Below the pieces are notes generated by a model, which was given only the letters and a program-made list of their open reading frames with translations, was not told the DNA's origin and did no database searches. Below, piece after piece: positions 1 through 6,565 of a stretch of DNA of 64,000 bases; the first letter of the stretch is position 1, and every line of letters starts with the position of its first letter. Origin of the DNA: Methylocystis rosea (GTDB lineage: Bacteria > Pseudomonadota > Alphaproteobacteria > Rhizobiales > Beijerinckiaceae); assembly GCF_003855495.1 (NCBI RefSeq), contig NZ_CP034086.1:1054001-1118000 (forward strand). Reading direction: 5' to 3'. The translations under genes were made by a program, and so were the position numbers.

Positions 1-20
1 CACATGCGCGCGGCGCCGAG

Positions 21-596
21 GTGACGGCTGAACCCATACCTGACGCAGTATGGGCTTACATGCAGGGAAGGTCGTGGCGCGCGGAGCTTCGATGTCCGGG
101 GCGCGACGAACTTGTTCTGTTGAGGGTTCCTTACCGGGATTTCGACGGCAACGCGCAGACCGGCTCTTTGATTGTCGCAAGAAGCGTCGCAAAAGCAGTC
201 GCAGCCGCCTTTGAGGAAATCTACGACAGCGGGAGATTTCGAATCTATCGAATGTCCCTGATCGATGAATTTGGAGGGGATGACGCGCGATCGATGGCGG
301 CGAATAATACGAGCGCCTTCAATTGCCGAACGACCGATCGTGGCGCGATGTCGCGACACGCCTATGGCGTGGCCGTGGACATCAATCCCGTTCAAAACCC
401 CTACCGGGAAGGAAACCTCACCGAGCCTGAAGCCGGGCGCGCCTATGACGAGCCCTTCAAGCGCAGGAGAGATATCGTCGGGATCATCGTCGACGGCGAC
501 GTCGTGACCAGGGCCTTCGCGCGACAAGGCTGGCGCTGGGGCGGACATTGGAAGAGAAGCGTCGACTATCAGCACTTTTCCAATGACGGACACTGA
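21..596 (+). CDS. M15-family zinc peptidase (D-Ala-D-Ala carboxypeptidase / endolysin-like)
   Basis: Product of 191 aa from a GTG at 21; the frame stays open to the window edge, so the true start may lie upstream and the N-terminus may be missing. The C-terminal half has the M15 metal-binding signature: SRHAYGVAVDINP (about residues 110-122), giving the first His and the Asp, and a final DYQHF about ten residues from the end giving the second His, after a WRWGGHW motif. This layout matches the VanY/Ply500-like M15_4 group, which cleaves peptides of peptidoglycan. No signal peptide is seen from this start, which fits a truncated reading. The family call is firm; substrate and start are not. 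Confidence 0.8.
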   Translation: MTAEPIPDAVWAYMQGRSWRAELRCPGRDELVLLRVPYRDFDGNAQTGSLIVARSVAKAVAAAFEEIYDSGRFRIYRMSLIDEFGGDDARSMAANNTSAFNCRTTDRGAMSRHAYGVAVDINPVQNPYREGNLTEPEAGRAYDEPFKRRRDIVGIIVDGDVVTRAFARQGWRWGGHWKRSVDYQHFSNDGH

Positions 597-617
597 GGGC
601 GGTAGTCGTGGCGGGGC

Positions 618-648
618 AGGTTGGACCAAGGTCGATCTGGTCCAACCT
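618..648. terminator. Inverted repeat after the M15 peptidase gene
   Basis: An 11-bp perfect stem, AGGTTGGACCA (618-628) against TGGTCCAACCT (638-648), with a 9-base loop, starts 22 bases after the stop of the peptidase gene. No T-run follows, so it may be a weak terminator or a protein-binding palindrome; position favours a terminator. Confidence 0.45.
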
Positions 649-730
649 CGAAACGTGGGCGCGCATCCTCTGCGGCCCTAAGGCTCCGAAAAGCTTGAGA
701 GATTTTTTTGATGGAAACCCGCTTCATGGT

Positions 731-748
731 TGTGGCGCCGCTGCCACA
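731..748. promoter_or_regulatory. Palindrome upstream of outer-membrane protein gene
   Basis: TGTGGC (731-736) and GCCACA (743-748) form an inverted repeat about 140 bases upstream of the outer-membrane protein start at 889. The 18-base block differs at only two central positions from the core of the palindrome at 60245-60262 in front of the porin gene. Recurrence before two outer-membrane protein genes suggests a shared regulatory site; this is inference. Confidence 0.35.
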
Positions 749-888
749 GTCGGGTGGAAAGCGTGCCCGGAGGGCCGAATAGCTTCTAAATTGCTTTGAC
801 TGTGCAGGGCTGGTCGCTTTTTTTACCTGGAAGCCGCCTCTGGTTTGGGGATTCGGCCAAGCCGTTTTAAGCTTTAGGAGAAGCTATA

Positions 889-1638
889 ATGAAGAAGGCA
901 ACTTTTGCCGCTTTTGCCCTCGCGCTGACGGCTGGTTCGGCCATGGCCGCGGACCTTCCGTCCTACAAGGCGCCGCCGCCGCCGCCCCCGCCGCCGATCA
1001 TGACCTGGACGGGCTTTTACGCCGGTCTCAACTTCGGCGTCGGCTTTTACGCCCAAAATTCATCCAACGCTTGGGGGTGGGGCGTCAACAATCACGGCGG
1101 TAGCCGGGCGGGCGTCGTCGGCGGCGCTCAAATTGGCTACAATTATCAGCTCACGCCGATGTTCGTCGTCGGCGTCGAGACCGATTTCCAAGGCACCAGC
1201 ATCGGCTCTGGCGCCGGCGGCAACAGCTTCGCCTGGCTCTTTGGTCTCCCTCCGGTAACCACCGCGAGCCTGAATTGGTTCGGCACGGTGCGTGGCCGCG
1301 TCGGCGTCAACCTGCTGAGCCCGCAGCTGCTGGTCTACGGCACAGGCGGCTTCGCTTATGGCGAGGTGAAACGCAACGGCTGGTTGAACCAGAACAGCAC
1401 GGTGCAGACGGGCTGGACCGCCGGCGGCGGGGCCGAATATATGTTCGTTGCGCTGCCGAACTGGTCGGTCAAGGCCGAGTATCTCTATACGCAGCTCAGC
1501 GGCAATAACAACAACGGCTTCAATTTTGGCCTCAACTTGAACAACGTCAACAACCGCACCCGCTTCCACACGATCCGCTTTGGCGTGAACTACCACTTCA
1601 ATTTCGGCTCTTCGGCGCCGGTGTTGGCGAAATACTGA
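889..1638 (+). CDS. Outer-membrane beta-barrel protein (Omp25/OmpA-barrel type)
   Basis: A 249-aa protein with a Sec signal peptide (hydrophobic core then AMA-A near residue 20), a run of eight prolines at about residues 28-36, then a glycine- and aromatic-rich region with alternating strands starting TWTGFYAGLNFG, and a C-terminal strand NYHFNFG. The GFYAG opening is typical of the small 8-stranded barrels abundant in Hyphomicrobiales. The ATG at 889 follows AGGAG. It stands alone between a hairpin-rich upstream region and a clear terminator. The product should sit in the outer membrane; whether it transports anything or is only structural cannot be told from sequence. Confidence 0.85.
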   Translation: MKKATFAAFALALTAGSAMAADLPSYKAPPPPPPPPIMTWTGFYAGLNFGVGFYAQNSSNAWGWGVNNHGGSRAGVVGGAQIGYNYQLTPMFVVGVETDFQGTSIGSGAGGNSFAWLFGLPPVTTASLNWFGTVRGRVGVNLLSPQLLVYGTGGFAYGEVKRNGWLNQNSTVQTGWTAGGGAEYMFVALPNWSVKAEYLYTQLSGNNNNGFNFGLNLNNVNNRTRFHTIRFGVNYHFNFGSSAPVLAKY

Positions 1639-1662
1639 TCGATCATTCAACGACGGATCCAG

Positions 1663-1697
1663 GAAAGCCCTGCCCTCGCGGCTGGGCTTTCTCTTTC
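1663..1697 (+). terminator. Rho-independent terminator
   Basis: GAAAGCCC (1663-1670) pairs with GGGCTTTC (1684-1691), followed by a pyrimidine-rich TCTTTCTC tail, 24 bases after the stop of the outer-membrane protein gene. Confidence 0.75.
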
Positions 1698-1765
1698 TCA
1701 CCGCATAGATTCAATACGCGGGCCGTGACCCAGTCAGACGCCGCCGGTCATCCGGTATTGTCGGT

Positions 1766-2641
1766 TTAGTCGTGGGCTTGACTGAGCGTCGGGGCGCAGG
1801 CGTCAAAGTCTTTATTGCAGGGCGCACCCGGATTGTAGATTGCATAGGCGTAGCTGCAACACGGGTTGTGTGTTTTCTTCTCAGCGCCATAGTCCGCGTT
1901 GAAGGGGACCTCGACGCCGACGTGTTGATAGTCGCCGCTACCTTTTGGCGGAAGATTCGGTACGGTGTCGGCCGTGTTCACAAGACGGAATGTTTGAACC
2001 TTTAAGTTTTCATAGTAATCGTGGAAGGGTTTTAGCCCAACCATTGGACTTGCCGAATTATAGTGTCGGGCGGCAATATTGTGGGAAGCCGCCAATGGCA
2101 CAGCAAGCGTGGCAAGCGCCGAGCCGAGACTGTGGCCGGTGATGGTAAGAGGTTTAGGGCCGATTGTTTTGAGCTGGGCGTCCAGCGCCTCCACAAGTCC
2201 AGTGTAAACTGCGTACCAACCTCTTGCGACGAGAATGCCGGGAGGGGGATTGGGCGTCGGCGCGCTATACGCGACCGGTTTGAATTCAATATCGACTTCG
2301 AAGTCCTCAAGGCTTTTGCTTCCCCGGAAAACGAGATAAAGACTGCCGTCGGTCTTGGATTTAACCAGGCATCCGAAAGGTTCAGTAACTGTCTTTTTAA
2401 ACTCTAAAGTGAACGTGCTCCAAATCAGCTGACCAAAGGCGTAGTCTTCTACTTTGAAATCTTTGGTGATCGGGCAAGCGTTAGCCGGCTGCCAATCAAA
2501 GTCTCGCGGCGAGCCGGCATTGAGCCATTGTTCATACATGTTACTGAGCACGTTCACAAGGAACGTGCAAACCTTGAAGGTTTGCTGAGAAGAATCTCCA
2601 AAGGATAGCGGTTGAGATGTTTTGCATGTCGTAGGGGTCAT
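1766..2641 (-). CDS. Class 3 lipase family protein
   Basis: A 291-aa alpha/beta hydrolase of the fungal-type lipase (class 3) family. The nucleophile elbow GHSLGSAL, a downstream NTADTVPNLP carrying the likely catalytic Asp, and YQHVGVEV with the likely catalytic His occur in family order. LYLVFRGS is the usual strand before the oxyanion region. The start is the ATG at 2641 because GGAGGG precedes it by four bases; a longer reading to 2689 has no such site. No signal peptide is obvious. The gene looks less G+C-rich than its neighbours, a weak sign of transfer. Substrate unknown. Confidence 0.8.
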   Translation of the reverse strand: MTPTTCKTSQPLSFGDSSQQTFKVCTFLVNVLSNMYEQWLNAGSPRDFDWQPANACPITKDFKVEDYAFGQLIWSTFTLEFKKTVTEPFGCLVKSKTDGSLYLVFRGSKSLEDFEVDIEFKPVAYSAPTPNPPPGILVARGWYAVYTGLVEALDAQLKTIGPKPLTITGHSLGSALATLAVPLAASHNIAARHYNSASPMVGLKPFHDYYENLKVQTFRLVNTADTVPNLPPKGSGDYQHVGVEVPFNADYGAEKKTHNPCCSYAYAIYNPGAPCNKDFDACAPTLSQAHD

Positions 2642-3007
2642 AATACCCTCCAGAAGAATAGATGACGACGATAATATTCGTGATGACAAGCTGCTGCAGG
2701 CCGGCGCCAGTGGCGTTCAATGATCGCGTAAGGGAGGGCCTGAACTTCTCGCAGTTGGTCGGGCTTTACCGGGAAATACCGGCTTCATCCGCTGACGCTC
2801 TCGGCGCTTTATTGCCGAGCGAGCTATGGGCGCGCACGCCATTATAGCCCTATGCAAGCCTCGCATTCTTGGCGCGCTTCGTCGAGGCTGAAAGAATCAG
2901 GTCGCGTTCAGACGCTCCGCCCGGAGCTTTTGCTGGGATGCGCGCTGAATACCGCGCCTTCCATTGGTCTCCGGAGCGTCAACGCATCTTAGCTTTTTTG
3001 AGAACAT
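2642..3007. other. Intergenic region, no gene seen
   Basis: About 366 bases between the lipase start and tRNA-Pro. It should hold the lipase promoter. Short open frames here have no recognisable product, and no strong hairpin or repeat was found. Confidence 0.6.
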
Positions 3008-3084
3008 TGGTCGGAGTGAGAGGATTCGAACCTCCGACCCCCTCGTCCCGAACGAGGTGCGCTACCAGGCTGCGCTACACTCCG
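3008..3084 (-). tRNA. tRNA-Pro (CGG anticodon)
   Basis: The minus strand reads a full cloverleaf. Acceptor arms are CGGAGTG (from 3084) and CACTCCG (3018-3012), with discriminator A and an encoded CCA (3010-3008). The anticodon stem CCTCG/CGAGG encloses the loop TTCGGGA, so the anticodon is CGG, reading Pro codon CCG. The T-arm has GGTTCGAATCC. Size 77 nt with CCA. Confidence 0.95.
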
Positions 3085-3158
3085 ACAGAAATGGCCGAAG
3101 CCGCTTCGGGCCGGTTTATAGCCATAGCAGGATTGCGCCGCAACTGGTTTCGGGCGCT

Positions 3159-3674
3159 CTAGGGACGGACCCGCTCAAGCGTGACAAAAGCGAAGTCCGC
3201 TTCGTCCTTCGGGCCGCGGGGCGGCGCTTCGCGCGCGATCTCGCGCCAGTCTTTGGGGTCGAGCGCCGGGAAATGCGCGTCGCCCGCAATATCGAGCGCC
3301 ACTTCCGTGAGTTCGATGACGTCGGTGAGGTCGAGAAAGGCGCGATAGATCTCCTCGCCGCCCGCGATGATGATCTCGTCGACGCCAAGCAGCGCGGCCA
3401 GCCGACGCGCCGTCGCCAAAGCCTCCTGGGGATCCGCCGCGACATGCGCGCCTTCGGCTCTGAAATGGGGATCGCGGGTGAGCACGACGCTTTCTCGCCC
3501 CGGCAGCGGCCGTCCGATCGATTCGAAGGTGCGCCGTCCCATGATCATCGGCTTGCCCCAGGTGCGCGCCTTGTAGCGCTTGAGGTCGCTCGAGAGCCGC
3601 CAGGGAAGGCCGTTGGCGACGCCGATCACGCCATTGCGTCCGCGCGCGACGACGGCGACGATTTTGGGCTCCAT
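3159..3674 (-). CDS. folA: Dihydrofolate reductase
   Basis: A 171-aa enzyme that reduces dihydrofolate to tetrahydrofolate with NADPH. Family hallmarks are in order: VVARGRNGVIG and NGLPWRLSSDL (substrate site, with the Asp of the active site), then MGRRTFESIGRPLPGR for NADPH binding, and IIAGGEEIYR near residue 120. Length is normal for chromosomal DHFR. It follows thyA after only six bases on the same strand, the usual thyA-folA operon: ThyA produces dihydrofolate and FolA recycles it. Confidence 0.95.
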   Translation of the reverse strand: MEPKIVAVVARGRNGVIGVANGLPWRLSSDLKRYKARTWGKPMIMGRRTFESIGRPLPGRESVVLTRDPHFRAEGAHVAADPQEALATARRLAALLGVDEIIIAGGEEIYRAFLDLTDVIELTEVALDIAGDAHFPALDPKDWREIAREAPPRGPKDEADFAFVTLERVRP

Positions 3675-3680
3675 CGCCGC

Positions 3681-4484
3681 CTACACCGCGATCGGCGCGG
3701 CGATCGCCGGCCAGGGGTCATAATTCTCGACGCTCAAATCTTCGTATCTGAAGTCGAAGAGCGAGCGCACCGACGGATTGAGCTTCAGGCGCGGCAGGGG
3801 CTTTGGCTCGCGTGAGAGCTGAAGCCGCGCCTGCTCGACATGATTGAGATAGAGATGCACGTCGCCGAAACTGTGCACAAAATCGCCCGGAACACAGCCC
3901 GTGACCTGCGCGACCATATGCGTCAGCAGCGCATAGCTCGCGATGTTGAAAGGCACGCCGAGGAAGACGTCGGCCGAACGCTGGTAGAGCTGGCAGGAGA
4001 GGCGCTTCACGCCGTCAATTTCCGCGACATGAAACTGAAACAGGCAGTGGCAGGGCGGCAGCGCCATCTCGTCGACCTGTGCGGGGTTCCATGCCGAGAC
4101 GATCAGCCGGCGCGAGAAGGGATTGCGCTTGATCTCTTCGACGACATGGGCGAGCTGGTCGATATCCCTGTCGCCGTCGGGCCAGCGCCGCCATTGCATG
4201 CCGTAGATCGGACCGAGGTCGCCATTTTCATCGGCCCATTCGTTCCAGATCCTGATGCCATTGTCGCGCAGATATTTGACGTTGGTGTCGCCCTGCAGGA
4301 ACCACAGCAATTCGTGAATCACCGATTTGAGATGCACGCGCTTGGTCGTCACCAGCGGGAAGCCTTGCGACAGGTCGAAACGCATCTGATGGCCGAAAAG
4401 CGATAGCGTGCCGACGCCGGTGCGATCGTCCTTGCGCACGCCTTCGCGCAGGATTTTATCCAAAAGGTCGAGATACTGACGCAT
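3681..4484 (-). CDS. thyA: Thymidylate synthase
   Basis: A 267-aa ThyA that methylates dUMP to dTMP with methylenetetrahydrofolate, releasing dihydrofolate. It has [11 protein letters not shown] at the phosphate site, the active-site [12 protein letters not shown] (first Cys the nucleophile by family pattern), [19 protein letters not shown] and DVHLYLNH. It matches the usual 264-aa length. First gene of the thyA-folA pair, with an ATG at 4484. Confidence 0.97.
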   Translation of the reverse strand: MRQYLDLLDKILREGVRKDDRTGVGTLSLFGHQMRFDLSQGFPLVTTKRVHLKSVIHELLWFLQGDTNVKYLRDNGIRIWNEWADENGDLGPIYGMQWRRWPDGDRDIDQLAHVVEEIKRNPFSRRLIVSAWNPAQVDEMALPPCHCLFQFHVAEIDGVKRLSCQLYQRSADVFLGVPFNIASYALLTHMVAQVTGCVPGDFVHSFGDVHLYLNHVEQARLQLSREPKPLPRLKLNPSVRSLFDFRYEDLSVENYDPWPAIAAPIAV

Positions 4485-4572
4485 GTCGCCGGTTCAATCT
4501 CTTTCCGCCAAAGGTTGCGACGCCTCACTCCATACGCCCTGCGCCCCATTCCAACCAAAGAGTGCGCGGCGT

Positions 4573-4995
4573 TCATTGCCACGGATTGATAACCGGCGCG
4601 CGCGCTTTCTCGAAATCGCCAGTATCTCGCGTCACGACCGTGAAGCCGTGGAGAAGCGCTGTGGCGGCGATGATGAGATCAGGCTGGGAGAAAGTATATC
4701 GCGTCTTGCGCCCTTCTTCGACGAGCAGGCGCCACTTCAACATGACATCCTCGCTAACCGGCAGCGTCCTTTGTGTAAACAGCGGTCGCACTTTGAGCGT
4801 GAGCCAGTCGTGCAATTCGGCCCGTCTCGAAGGGTCGGCGACAAGCTCAATTCCAAAGCGGATTTCCGCAAAAGTGACCACGCTGACATAGAGCCGATCG
4901 AGCGGCTGCGCAGCTACGAATGCGACGACCTTTGCATTGGGCCTCGGACGACGCAGTTCCGAAAGCACATTGGTGTCGAGCAGCCATCCGCTCAC
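4573..4995 (-). CDS. PIN-domain toxin (VapC/FitB type)
   Basis: A 140-aa PIN-domain protein, the likely RNase toxin of a type II toxin-antitoxin pair. The metal-binding acidic residues are visible: LLDTNVLSEL at the N-terminus, TFAEIRFG near residue 45, FSQPDLIIAATA near residue 105 and VTRDTGDF near residue 120. The start ATG overlaps the stop of the antitoxin gene (ATGA), so the two are translationally coupled. The RNA target is not predictable. Confidence 0.85.
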   Translation of the reverse strand: MSGWLLDTNVLSELRRPRPNAKVVAFVAAQPLDRLYVSVVTFAEIRFGIELVADPSRRAELHDWLTLKVRPLFTQRTLPVSEDVMLKWRLLVEEGRKTRYTFSQPDLIIAATALLHGFTVVTRDTGDFEKARAPVINPWQ

Positions 4996-5288
4996 AATTC
5001 GATCTCGCGCACGGGCATCGCTTCCCGTTTGGGCTCAATGTCGATGTCGCGCGCGGGCGACGCCTGCATCGCGGCGATCAACGCGTCCCCCGTACGCTCT
5101 CCCTCGAGCCGACGAAATTCCTCCGCCGACACGACGACCACGGCGTCGCGTCCGTGCACAGTCACATGCTGAGGCCCTTCGCTGCGGACGCGCCGCACCA
5201 GTTCGCTGAAGCGTGCCTTGGCGTCTTGAAGGACCCACCGACCCGGTGAAGTCGGCTCCTTGTGGGTCGATTTCGAAAATCTAGTCAT
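4992..5288 (-). CDS. Phd/YefM-family antitoxin
   Basis: A 98-aa antitoxin upstream of and overlapping the PIN toxin gene. WVLQDAKARFSELVRRV is the N-terminal Phd/YefM DNA-binding and dimerisation motif, followed by GRDAVVVVSAEEFRRLEG. The acidic C-terminal tail is the part expected to bind the toxin. I chose the ATG at 5288 rather than upstream starts because the Phd fold begins just after it and a palindromic operator overlaps it. In this family the antitoxin usually represses its own operon. Confidence 0.82.
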   Translation of the reverse strand: MTRFSKSTHKEPTSPGRWVLQDAKARFSELVRRVRSEGPQHVTVHGRDAVVVVSAEEFRRLEGERTGDALIAAMQASPARDIDIEPKREAMPVREIEL

Positions 5289-5297
5289 GCTGACTAG
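5281..5297. promoter_or_regulatory. Palindromic operator of the toxin-antitoxin operon
   Basis: CTAGTCA (5281-5287) and TGACTAG (5291-5297) form a perfect 7-bp inverted repeat with a 3-base spacer. It overlaps the antitoxin start codon, the expected position for an autoregulatory Phd-type operator. Confidence 0.55.
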
Positions 5298-5429
5298 TAT
5301 AGCGTGATGGCATGGCTGCGCAAGATGCAGGCTACGATCTTGCGGCCAAGCCTTTGCGCGCACCCCCCGGCGTTCCTATATATGCGCGGTTAGGGGAGAC
5401 TGTTTCCCCGCAATTTCGAGGATACAAAC

Positions 5430-6419
5430 ATGTCGCGTTTCTTCGCGCTTAAGCGTGGATCGCTGATTTTTCTTGCGCTTGCGACGCTGCTGGCGCTTGC
5501 GCCCGCCCTCGCCGAGGCGCGGATGGGCGGCGGCGGCAGCTTTGGCAGCCGCGGCTCGCGCAGCTGGTCGGCCCCGCCGTCGACCCGCACCATGCCGGGC
5601 CAGGCCTCGCCCTTCGAGCGCAGCGTCGCGCCGCGTCCCGCGCCGGGGATGGCCGGGCCGATGTCGCAGCCCGGCGGCGCCTTTGGCGGCGCTTTCGGTC
5701 GCGGCATGCTCGGCGGTCTCGCCGGCGGCCTGCTGGGCGCCGGGCTCTTCGGCCTGCTGACGGGCCATGGCCTCTTCGGCGGCATGATGGGCTTCGCCTC
5801 GGTCATCGGCCTGCTGTTGCAGATCGCGCTGATCGTCTTCCTGGCCCGCATGGCTTTCAATTGGTGGACGCGTCGCAATGCCAACGCCATGGCGGGGGCG
5901 GGTCACCGTCCGAGCCCTGGTTTCACGTCGCCCTTTACGGCGCGCGCGCCCTTTGGCGCGGCGGGCTTCGGCTCCGGCGCTTCTCCGGAAGCGGCGATGG
6001 CGACGCCGATCAAGATTGCGGCGGAGGACTTCAACGCCTTCGAACGCCTGCTCGGCGAAACGCAGGGCGCCTATAGCCGCGAGGATCTTGGCGCACTGCG
6101 CGGCATGTCGACGCCGGAAATGGCCTCCTATTTCGACGACGAATTGGAGGAGAACCGCCGCAAGGGCGTCATCAACCGCGTTTCTGACGTGAAATTGCTG
6201 CAGGGCGATCTGTCGGAGGCGTGGCGCGAAGGCGTCGACGAATACGCCACCGTCGCCATGCGCTTCGCGCTCAATGACGTCATCGAGGATCGCGCCACCG
6301 GCAAGCCCGCGCCCGGTTCGCCGGGGCCGACGGAGACGTCCGAGGCCTGGACCTTCCGCCGACCGGCGGGCGCCGGACCGCAGGAGTGGAAGCTCTCGGC
6401 GATCCAGCAGGCGGCGTAA
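5430..6419 (+). CDS. Tim44-like domain membrane protein
   Basis: A 329-aa protein. It has an N-terminal signal or anchor (hydrophobic residues 10-27), a Gly/Ser/Pro-rich linker (GGGGSFGSRGSRSW), a Gly-rich hydrophobic stretch (GGLAGGLLGAGLFGLL), a transmembrane segment near residues 120-140, and a C-terminal Tim44/MRPL45-type domain (about 185-329) beginning IAAEDFNAFERLLGETQGAY. Bacterial Tim44-domain proteins of this arrangement are inner-membrane proteins of unclear role. The gene is monocistronic and ends in a strong terminator. Confidence 0.8.
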   Translation: MSRFFALKRGSLIFLALATLLALAPALAEARMGGGGSFGSRGSRSWSAPPSTRTMPGQASPFERSVAPRPAPGMAGPMSQPGGAFGGAFGRGMLGGLAGGLLGAGLFGLLTGHGLFGGMMGFASVIGLLLQIALIVFLARMAFNWWTRRNANAMAGAGHRPSPGFTSPFTARAPFGAAGFGSGASPEAAMATPIKIAAEDFNAFERLLGETQGAYSREDLGALRGMSTPEMASYFDDELEENRRKGVINRVSDVKLLQGDLSEAWREGVDEYATVAMRFALNDVIEDRATGKPAPGSPGPTETSEAWTFRRPAGAGPQEWKLSAIQQAA

Positions 6420-6443
6420 GTTCAGCATTGGCTGTAATCTTTT

Positions 6444-6471
6444 GCCCCTCCCGCAAGGGAGGGGCTTTTTT
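6444..6471 (+). terminator. Rho-independent terminator
   Basis: A perfect 9-bp stem, GCCCCTCCC (6444-6452) and GGGAGGGGC (6457-6465), with a GCAA tetraloop and a run of T, 24 bases after the Tim44-domain gene. Confidence 0.93.
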
Positions 6472-6565
6472 ATTGCCGGTCCGCGCGACGCAGCGTCTTG
6501 ACCCTTTGACCGACGTCCGCAATGCGTCGGGCTGTAGAATTTGGACCTTTTGAAGCGCGCCTCCG

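Noticed and set aside
5376..6428. Open frame of 350 codons on the minus strand
   Set aside because: Antisense to the Tim44-domain gene; strongly Arg/Ala-biased and extends across the divergent intergenic region without a ribosome site.
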